A stretch of 64,000 nucleotides of DNA from Actinobacillus genomosp. 1 (lineage in GTDB: Bacteria; Pseudomonadota; Gammaproteobacteria; Enterobacterales; Pasteurellaceae), in assembly GCF_029774175.1 (NCBI RefSeq), contig NZ_CP103834.1, positions 1,915,001 through 1,979,000 of the forward strand, written 5' to 3'. The notes beneath the pieces are model-generated. The model was not told the DNA's origin. It saw nothing but the letters and a program-made list of their open reading frames with translations, and searched no databases. Both the position numbers and the translations under genes were made by a program. Shown here in pieces: positions 58,366 to 64,000 of the stretch. The number at the start of each line of letters is the position of its first letter. Positions within the stretch are counted from its first letter, which is position 1.

Positions 58366-60174
58366 TTATTGATATTTTTTGATAAGAGCCAATAACTCTT
58401 CACCGAAAGTATTCGGATTTAACATATTTTGTACGCCTAAGACCGAGATATGTTCGTTTGCCACAATCTCATTTTGTAAGTGTTTAGAACATACAATAAT
58501 ATCTACCGAACCTACTTTACCTTTATGATCGGTTACTGCGCAAGAGTCCATAATATTCGGTACACCGCGTTTATCAAGATATTGTTTAATTTTCATTTTC
58601 ATCATCATTGATGAACCTTGACCTGAGCCGCACACCGCTAAGATACGTACCGCTTTGGTTTCGCTTTCGGCGGTATTGGTATTTTCCGCTTGTGCCGGAG
58701 CTTCTTCTTCAATCGGTTCGCCGAAGCCGTATAATTGGTCTACGGTTTTGCCTTCCGCTTTCGCTCTTGCTTCATCGGCACGTAATTGTTTACCTGCAAA
58801 CGCCATATAAACAAGGGCTAATGCGATACATACGAAGGTTGCACCGGCAGGGCTAAAGAACATACCTTGGATAATCGGTGGGAATAATAACGCCCAGTCC
58901 GCCATACCCATCCAGCCGTTAAAGCCCGCACCGCCTTCCGTACTGGTAATTAAGCTTACTACCCATGCGGAACCGAGTACCTCGATGATACCCATCACGA
59001 AACAGATTTTCATCACCGCTTTCCAGCCGCCGAAGTGGTTTGCGAATACGCCGATTGTCGCGTTAGAGAAGAACATCGGGATAAAGCCCGGGATAATTAA
59101 CACCGCAGCCGAAGCGTCGCCGCCGAATTGTTGATAAGCGATTAATAAGCCGACCGCAACGAATTGACCGATGGCACCCCACATAAAACCGAATACCACC
59201 GCATTTGGCGAGAATGCATAAGTTGCCGCACAGTCAATCGCTAATACCGCATTCGGAATTAAACGTTCGGAAATCCCTTTGAACGATTCGGATAATTCCG
59301 CCACGAACATACGTACGCCAAGTACGATAACTTGGATTGCCACCGCAAATTTTAAACCGGTTTCAAAGATGTAAATCGTCCAATGGGTTTTACCCGCCAT
59401 TTGTTGTAAGTTATCTAAACCGAATGACATTAAGATAATACCGAAGAACACGGTCATCACGATTGCGGTTGCAGAGATACTGTCGTGGAAAATATGTAAC
59501 CATTTCGGTAAGTCGAGTTTGTCCACGCTTTCTTCTTTTTTACCTAGTTTCGGCGCGACTTTTGCCGCTAACCAAGAGGCGAATTGTTGTTGGTGACCGA
59601 TAGAGAAACCCGCACCGCCGGTAATTTGTTGCGTTGCTTGGTACATCATATTAGAGAAGATACCCCAATATAACGCCATAATAATTGCGGTATAAACGAC
59701 CACTTCCCAAGGTTTTGAACCGAGTAGCCAGAATACCACCGCAATTAAGCCCGCTTGTTGGAACATAATATGACCGGTAAGCATAATGGTACGAATACCG
59801 GTAAAGTGTCTGAACAGAACTAACAAGATGTTGAGGAATAATGCCAAGATTACCGCATAACCGACATACGCATAAGCGTCACCCATGGTACTGATGGTCG
59901 CCTGCCAGCTTGTGTAAGGGTCAATTACCGCACCTTTAAGATTATGGTATTTGGATAAACCTTCGATAACCGGTTTAAAGTTTTGTACAAGCGTACCCGA
60001 ACCGACTTGTACTAACATAAAGCCGACAATCGTTTTAATCGTACCTTTTAAAATGGTGGTTGAATCTTTTTTGAGGAATATATAACCGATACAAGCGACA
60101 AGACCGAGCAATAGCGGTGCTTTCGATAGTATTTGGTCATTAATTGCCATAAAGATACTCATTAATGTATCCAT
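58366..60174 (-). CDS. ulaA: Ascorbate PTS permease IIC fused to IIB
   Basis: 602 residues. Residues 1 to about 460 are the UlaA-type IIC channel with ten or more membrane helices (VGFMLVQVGSGTLVQNFKPVIEGLSKYHNLKGAVIDPYTS near the start). An acidic linker (EEEAPAQAENTNTAESETK) leads to a IIB domain starting near 510, RILAVCGSGQGSSMMMK, with the phosphorylated cysteine at 515. In E. coli these are two proteins (UlaA, UlaB); here they are fused. It imports L-ascorbate as ascorbate-6-phosphate. First gene of the minus-strand ula operon. Confidence 0.95.
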   Translation of the reverse strand: MDTLMSIFMAINDQILSKAPLLLGLVACIGYIFLKKDSTTILKGTIKTIVGFMLVQVGSGTLVQNFKPVIEGLSKYHNLKGAVIDPYTSWQATISTMGDAYAYVGYAVILALFLNILLVLFRHFTGIRTIMLTGHIMFQQAGLIAVVFWLLGSKPWEVVVYTAIIMALYWGIFSNMMYQATQQITGGAGFSIGHQQQFASWLAAKVAPKLGKKEESVDKLDLPKWLHIFHDSISATAIVMTVFFGIILMSFGLDNLQQMAGKTHWTIYIFETGLKFAVAIQVIVLGVRMFVAELSESFKGISERLIPNAVLAIDCAATYAFSPNAVVFGFMWGAIGQFVAVGLLIAYQQFGGDASAAVLIIPGFIPMFFSNATIGVFANHFGGWKAVMKICFVMGIIEVLGSAWVVSLITSTEGGAGFNGWMGMADWALLFPPIIQGMFFSPAGATFVCIALALVYMAFAGKQLRADEARAKAEGKTVDQLYGFGEPIEEEAPAQAENTNTAESETKAVRILAVCGSGQGSSMMMKMKIKQYLDKRGVPNIMDSCAVTDHKGKVGSVDIIVCSKHLQNEIVANEHISVLGVQNMLNPNTFGEELLALIKKYQ

Positions 60175-60335
60175 AGTGAGCCTCTCTGTTCTATGTTGAG
60201 TAAGAATGATGAGATTTGGAAGATCTCAGTGTTTTTAGATTGGTTAAGTTAAATACAAAATGGCATAGACATCTGTGCCTACCGTGTAAATGATAAACAG
60301 TTACAATAGAACTAAAAAGATTATTTTTGATTATT

Positions 60336-60351
60336 TGTGAGCGAGATCACA
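60336..60351. promoter_or_regulatory. CRP site in the ula region
   Basis: TGTGA-GCGAGA-TCACA, a perfect CRP consensus match, 162 bases upstream of ulaAB. Confidence 0.88.
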
Positions 60352-60534
60352 TTTTATTTTTCATTTATATGATTTTTATGTTCATATGTTAATAAAATGT
60401 ATCGTCTTTCTCTATAACTGGGAAAATTATGCTTATATTTCATATGGATATGATTATCTATTTGTTTTATAAAGAAAATATTTTCTTAATAAAAAAGGGA
60501 AATGACCTAAAACGGAAGAGTTAGTCAGAAAAAA

Positions 60535-60550
60535 TTAGAAGTAGATCACA
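60535..60550. promoter_or_regulatory. Partial CRP-like site near ulaG
   Basis: TTAGA-AGTAGA-TCACA: one half-site is perfect, the other has two mismatches. It lies 98 bases before ulaG. Confidence 0.5.
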
Positions 60551-60647
60551 TTTTTCACAAAAATCATTTTACCAATACTGAATGATTACTTATGATTACT
60601 CTTGATTAAAATATTCATCTCTTCCTTCCAAAAATTAGGAGTTTACT

Positions 60648-61739
60648 ATGGCTAAAGTTAATGAAATCACACGTGAAAGTTGGATTCTTTCTACCTTCCC
60701 TGAATGGGGCACTTGGCTAAACGAAGAAATTGAGCAAGAAGTTGTACCGGAAGGTAACTTCGCAATGTGGTGGCTGGGTTGTGTCGGCGTGTGGATTAAA
60801 ACGCCTGCCGGTGCAAATATTTGTATGGATTTATGGTGTAGTCGTGGTAAATCCACTAAAAAAGTAAAAGATATGGTACGCGGTCACCAAATGGCGAATA
60901 TGGCGGGCGTGCGTAAATTACAACCGAACTTACGTGCTCAACCGATGGTATTAGATCCGTTTGCGATTAATGAAGTCGATTTTATCCTTGCTTCTCACTA
61001 TCATAGCGACCATATTGATGTGAATGTGGCGGCGGCTATTGTAAACAACCCTAATTTAAATCACGTGAAATTTGTCGGCCCGTGGCACTGCGGTGAATTA
61101 TGGAAAAAATGGGGCGTGCCGGAAGATCGTATTATTGTAGTCAAACCGGGTGATGTCGTAAAAATTAAAGATGTTGAAATTCACGCATTAGATTCGTTTG
61201 ACCGTACTTGTTTAGTCACTCTACCGGTTGAGGGTGCGGAAGAACAAGGCGGTGAATTAAAAGGTCTATGTCCGTCAGATGAGGAAATGGGACGTAAAGC
61301 GGTAAACTACGTGTTTAAAACACCGGGCGGTAATATTTATCATGGTGCGGACTCTCACTACTCAATCCAATTTGCGAAACACGGTAAAGAATTCGATATT
61401 GACGTGGCATTAAATAACTACGGTGAAAACCCGGTCGGTATTGCGGATAAAATGACCTCTATCGATTTACTCCGTATGGCGGAATGTTTACGTACCAACG
61501 TGATTATTCCGGTACACCATGATATTTGGACGAACTTTATGGCAAGTACGCAAGAAATTATTGATCTATGGCGTATGCGTAAAGATAGATTACAATATAA
61601 GTTCCACCCATTTATTTGGGAAGTCGGTGGCAAATACGTTTATCCGCGCGATAAAGACTTAATTGAATATCACCACCCGCGTGGTTTTGATGATTGCTTC
61701 GAGCAAGAGCCGAATATTCAATTTAAATCAATGCTTTAA
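60648..61739 (+). CDS. ulaG: L-ascorbate-6-phosphate lactonase
   Basis: 363 residues. It opens ascorbate-6-phosphate to 3-keto-L-gulonate-6-phosphate. Metallo-beta-lactamase fold with the metal motif H-x-H-x-D-H in FILASHYHSDHIDVNVAA (about 113-130), and further ligands in VGPWHCGELW, YHGADSHYSIQF and IIPVHHDIWTNFM. It starts MAKVNEITRESWILSTFPEWGTWLNEEIEQE, as in the family. First plus-strand gene of the divergent ula cluster, followed by a terminator. Confidence 0.96.
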   Translation: MAKVNEITRESWILSTFPEWGTWLNEEIEQEVVPEGNFAMWWLGCVGVWIKTPAGANICMDLWCSRGKSTKKVKDMVRGHQMANMAGVRKLQPNLRAQPMVLDPFAINEVDFILASHYHSDHIDVNVAAAIVNNPNLNHVKFVGPWHCGELWKKWGVPEDRIIVVKPGDVVKIKDVEIHALDSFDRTCLVTLPVEGAEEQGGELKGLCPSDEEMGRKAVNYVFKTPGGNIYHGADSHYSIQFAKHGKEFDIDVALNNYGENPVGIADKMTSIDLLRMAECLRTNVIIPVHHDIWTNFMASTQEIIDLWRMRKDRLQYKFHPFIWEVGGKYVYPRDKDLIEYHHPRGFDDCFEQEPNIQFKSML

Positions 61740-61748
61740 TTGAAGGCG

Positions 61749-61786
61749 AGCCACTCTTAACTGAATTTTAAGAGTGGCTTATTTTT
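61749..61786 (+). terminator. ulaG terminator
   Basis: AGCCACTCTTAA (61749-61760) pairs with TTAAGAGTGGCT (61768-61779), followed by TATTTTT. Confidence 0.88.
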
Positions 61787-61840
61787 CAGTTCATTGTTCA
61801 TGGTTTAAAATGGATTACTTATATAAGCAAGGACATGGTA

Positions 61841-62587
61841 ATGAACGAAATTTTTAGACATAAGAAGTTATTATCTACGTTAGAAGCAAAGCAAATGCTC
61901 TCAACGCTAGAGATTATGCATTTACTTAATGTTTCGCCGGCAACTGCGAGACGCGATATTAATAAATTAAGCGAACAGAAAAAATTGCGCAAAGTACGTA
62001 ACGGTGCGGAAGCGATCAACGTACAAAAATCTATCGAACAAGATAAACCGATTAATAATTTCGATGAAAAACGTCGTATCGCCGAGGCGGCGAGCAGACT
62101 TTGTCGAGAAGGGGACAGCGTTATCCTGACCTGCGGTTCAACCATGCAATTATTGGGACAAGCATTATGCGGTCAAAAATTGCAAATTATTACCAATTTC
62201 CTACCGCTTGCCAATTACCTGATTGAGCAACAACATGATGACGTTGTGATTATGGGCGGGCAGTATAATAAAAATAAAAAAGTTACGCTTTCGCTCAACC
62301 AACAGAATGAATTTATGTATGCCGCGAATATTATGTTTACCAGCGGTAAAGGATTTACGCCGGAAGGTTTATTTAAAACCGATATGATCATTGCCAATTC
62401 CGAAGCGCAAATGTCATCAAAAGCAAGCAAATATGTCGTTTTGCTGGATAGTACCAAACTCGGTAAAGAAATCGGTATGTTATTTAGAGATATCAATAAC
62501 GTCGATCTGTTAATTACCGGTAAAGAGGCCGATCCTAACATTGTTCAATCGATTAGAGATAAAGGTGTAGAAATCATTCTTGCCTAG
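61841..62587 (+). CDS. ulaR: DeoR-family repressor, probable UlaR
   Basis: 248 residues from the ATG at 61841; the ATG at 61835 touches the AAGGA site (61829-61833). DeoR-type N-terminal helix-turn-helix (LLSTLEAKQMLSTLEIMHLLNVSPATARRDINKLSEQKKLRKVRNGAEAI, about 10-60) and a sugar-phosphate sensor domain (ILTCGSTMQLLGQAL; ASKYVVLLDSTKLGKEIGMLF). It sits between ulaG and ulaE, so control of the ula genes by ascorbate-6-phosphate is likely. It has its own upstream gap after the ulaG terminator. Confidence 0.9.
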   Translation: MNEIFRHKKLLSTLEAKQMLSTLEIMHLLNVSPATARRDINKLSEQKKLRKVRNGAEAINVQKSIEQDKPINNFDEKRRIAEAASRLCREGDSVILTCGSTMQLLGQALCGQKLQIITNFLPLANYLIEQQHDDVVIMGGQYNKNKKVTLSLNQQNEFMYAANIMFTSGKGFTPEGLFKTDMIIANSEAQMSSKASKYVVLLDSTKLGKEIGMLFRDINNVDLLITGKEADPNIVQSIRDKGVEIILA

Positions 62588-62612
62588 CTTAACGATATAT
62601 CGGAATATATAA

Positions 62613-62621
62613 ACAAGCGGT
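62613..62621 (+). repeat. DNA uptake signal sequence
   Basis: ACAAGCGGTTAAAAAGTTTTG: core with AT tail, between ulaR and ulaE. Confidence 0.75.
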
Positions 62622-62672
62622 TAAAAAGTTTTGTTTTTTTACTAAAAATATTATTCAAACCGGGGGATGAAT

Positions 62673-63533
62673 ATGAGAAAACATAAGTTGGGAATTTACG
62701 AAAAAGCATTACCTAAAAATATTTCTTGGCAAGACAGACTTTCGATTGCTAAAGCGTGCGGTTTTGATTTTGTCGAAATGTCCGTAGATGAAACGGATGA
62801 ACGTTTAGCTCGCTTAGATTGGACTAAAGAACAACGAATCGAATTAGTCAAAGCGATCATCAATACCGGCGTGACTATTCCGTCAATATGTTTATCCGGT
62901 CATCGCCGTTTCCCGTTCGGTTCTCGTGATGAGGCCACTCGTCAAAAAGCCTATGAAATCATGGAAAAGGCAATCCAACTTGCGGTGGATTTAGGTATTC
63001 GTACCATTCAATTAGCCGGTTACGACGTGTATTACGAAGAACAAGACGAAGGCACGATTGAACGTTTCCAACAAGGCTTAGAATGGGCGACGGAATTGGC
63101 GGCAAGTAATCAAGTGACCCTTGCGGTAGAGATTATGGATACCAAGTTTATGAGTTCGATTAAACGTTGGAAAAAATGGGACGAAATTATCAAGTCTCCA
63201 TGGTTTACCGTTTATCCGGATATCGGCAACGTTTCGGCTTGGAATGATGATATTGAAGCGGAATTTGCCTTAGGTATTGATAAAATCTCAGCAATTCATT
63301 TAAAAGATACCTATAAAGTTACCGAAACTTGCAAAGGACAATTCCGTGACGTACCGTTCGGTGACGGTTGTGTGGACTTCAAAGGTTTCTTCGAGATCTT
63401 GGCAAAATTAAATTATCGTGGTGCATTCTTAATTGAAATGTGGACGGAAAAAGCGGAAGAACCAATTGCGGAAATTATTAATGCCCGCCGTTGGATTGAA
63501 CAAAAAATGAAAGAGGGTGGTTTCCAATGCTAA
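62673..63533 (+). CDS. ulaE: L-xylulose-5-phosphate 3-epimerase
   Basis: 286 residues from the ATG at 62673; the ATG at 62667 lies inside the GGGGGA ribosome-binding site. It converts L-xylulose-5-phosphate to L-ribulose-5-phosphate. Family stretches: RKHKLGIYEKALPKNISWQDRLSIAKACGFDFVEMSVDETDERLARLDW, ICLSGHRRFPFGS and DTKFMSSIKRWKKWDEIIKSPWFTVYPDIGNVSAW. Metal and catalytic Glu/His are in AVEIMDTKF and ISAIHLKDTY. It overlaps the ulaF start by 7 bases. Confidence 0.96.
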   Translation: MRKHKLGIYEKALPKNISWQDRLSIAKACGFDFVEMSVDETDERLARLDWTKEQRIELVKAIINTGVTIPSICLSGHRRFPFGSRDEATRQKAYEIMEKAIQLAVDLGIRTIQLAGYDVYYEEQDEGTIERFQQGLEWATELAASNQVTLAVEIMDTKFMSSIKRWKKWDEIIKSPWFTVYPDIGNVSAWNDDIEAEFALGIDKISAIHLKDTYKVTETCKGQFRDVPFGDGCVDFKGFFEILAKLNYRGAFLIEMWTEKAEEPIAEIINARRWIEQKMKEGGFQC

Positions 63534-64000
63534 CAGAATTATCTCCAAAATTACTTGCGATGCGTGATCGCGTATTTAAAGCGAATCTTGAATTACCAAA
63601 ATATAAATTAGTCACCTTTACTTGGGGTAACGTGAGTGAAATCGACCGTGAAACCGGTTATGTGGCGATTAAACCTTCCGGTGTAGAATATGAAACAATG
63701 AAACCGGAAGATATCGTATTTGTCGATTTACAAGGCAACCGAGTATTCGGTGATAAAAAACCGTCTTCCGATACGGCAACCCATTTAGAATTTTACCGTC
63801 AATTCCCGAATATCGGTGGCGTAGTGCATACCCATTCACGTCACGCAACCGCATGGGCGCAAGCCGGTGAAGATATTCTTGCTTTAGGCACAACACAAGG
63901 GGACTACTTCTACGGTTCGGTACCTTGCACACGCCGAATGACACCGGAAGAAATTGCCGGCGAATACGAATTAGAAACCGGTAAAGTAGTGGTGGAAACC
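63527..64000 (+). CDS. ulaF: L-ribulose-5-phosphate 4-epimerase (partial, cut by window end)
   Basis: The first 158 residues of a roughly 230-residue protein, starting MLTELSPKLLAMRDRVFKANLELPKYKLVTFTWGNVSEID from the ATG at 63527, inside the end of ulaE. It epimerises L-ribulose-5-phosphate to D-xylulose-5-phosphate, the last step of ascorbate use. Class II aldolase fold: phosphate-binding FTWGNVSEIDRETGYVAIKPSGVEYETM (about 28-55) and the zinc-binding histidines in GGVVHTHSRHATAWAQAG (about 91-108). It could equally be named AraD/SgbE; ula context favours UlaF. Confidence 0.93.
   Translation, partial: MLTELSPKLLAMRDRVFKANLELPKYKLVTFTWGNVSEIDRETGYVAIKPSGVEYETMKPEDIVFVDLQGNRVFGDKKPSSDTATHLEFYRQFPNIGGVVHTHSRHATAWAQAGEDILALGTTQGDYFYGSVPCTRRMTPEEIAGEYELETGKVVVET

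Larger units (their letters stand above)
60175..60647. promoter_or_regulatory. Divergent ula control region
   Basis: 473 AT-rich, gene-free bases between ulaAB (minus) and ulaG (plus). They hold a perfect CRP site (60336-60351), a second partial one (60535-60550) and the ulaG ribosome-binding site (TTAGGAG at 60635-60641). UlaR operators are expected here but I could not identify them with confidence. Confidence 0.8.

Noticed and set aside
1..64000. CRISPR arrays, tRNA or rRNA genes, prophage or transposase genes
   Set aside because: I looked for regularly spaced repeats, conserved rRNA and tRNA stretches and transposase or integrase motifs and saw none in this window.

Overview
The window looks like a chromosomal segment of a Pasteurellaceae gamma-proteobacterium, most probably Actinobacillus pleuropneumoniae or a close relative. 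The evidence is the gene content, the AT-rich but ordinary codon usage, and many copies of the Apl-type DNA uptake signal ACAAGCGGT(C/T). These sit inside genes (10680, 24554, 28996, 51965) and between them, often as inverted pairs that form terminators. This is inference from sequence alone; no database search was possible.

Layout. (1) 1-9809, all on the minus strand: the F1Fo ATP synthase operon atpIBEFHAGDC, in which atpI is split by a -1 frameshift at a T7A7 tract and atpC is cut by the window edge, followed towards the origin by rsmG and mnmG. (2) 9900-10200: an oriC-like region with DnaA boxes, 11 GATC sites and GATCTTT repeats. (3) 10279-17208: a HAD phosphatase, an orphan cystine-type binding protein, a YchJ-type SEC-C protein, an unknown membrane protein, a mannose-family PTS (IIAB-IIC-IID) and a gluconate permease. 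(4) 17209-25097: the gnt genes (permease, kinase, GntR-like repressor, GntR operators) and the ribose regulon rbsR-rbsDACBK with an RbsR operator. (5) 25197-30368: an anaerobic DMSO reductase operon, dmsABC, a TorD/DmsD-type chaperone and a NapF-like ferredoxin, behind an FNR-like site.

(6) 30430-33890: the accessory island, between the dms operon and purL. It has an AbiF/AbiD-type HEPN gene broken by one in-frame stop, preceded by a structured small RNA with its own promoter and terminator. Next come a cluster of hairpins that includes a REPIN-like inverted pair with compensatory changes, a very AT-rich two-gene operon coding for a DUF262 (GmrS-like, DGQQR) protein and a HEPN-motif protein, and a long inverted repeat. 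This is the best candidate for an undescribed system.

(7) 33906-46209: purL with a PurR operator, then the L-fucose regulon fucR, fucI-K-U-A-P-O with a perfect CRP site. (8) 46355-53699: a YagU-like membrane protein, a polar amino-acid (probably cysteine, CjaA-like) ABC importer, and the capsule lipid-linker Kdo-transferase genes kpsC and kpsS (phyA/phyB, lipA/lipB type). (9) 53713-56943: a predicted outer-membrane beta-barrel protein of unknown role and a mesX-mesD pair (DUF1852 plus core-MetE) for folate-independent methionine synthesis, with a MetR-type box upstream. (10) 57068-64000: a divergent L-ascorbate utilisation cluster, ulaAB(fused)-ulaC-ulaD on minus and ulaG-ulaR-ulaE-ulaF (cut by the window edge) on plus, around a CRP-containing intergenic region.

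Taken together the window is core energy metabolism and the origin, followed by a run of mucosal carbon-source regulons (gluconate, ribose, fucose, ascorbate), an anaerobic respiration unit and one small defence island.
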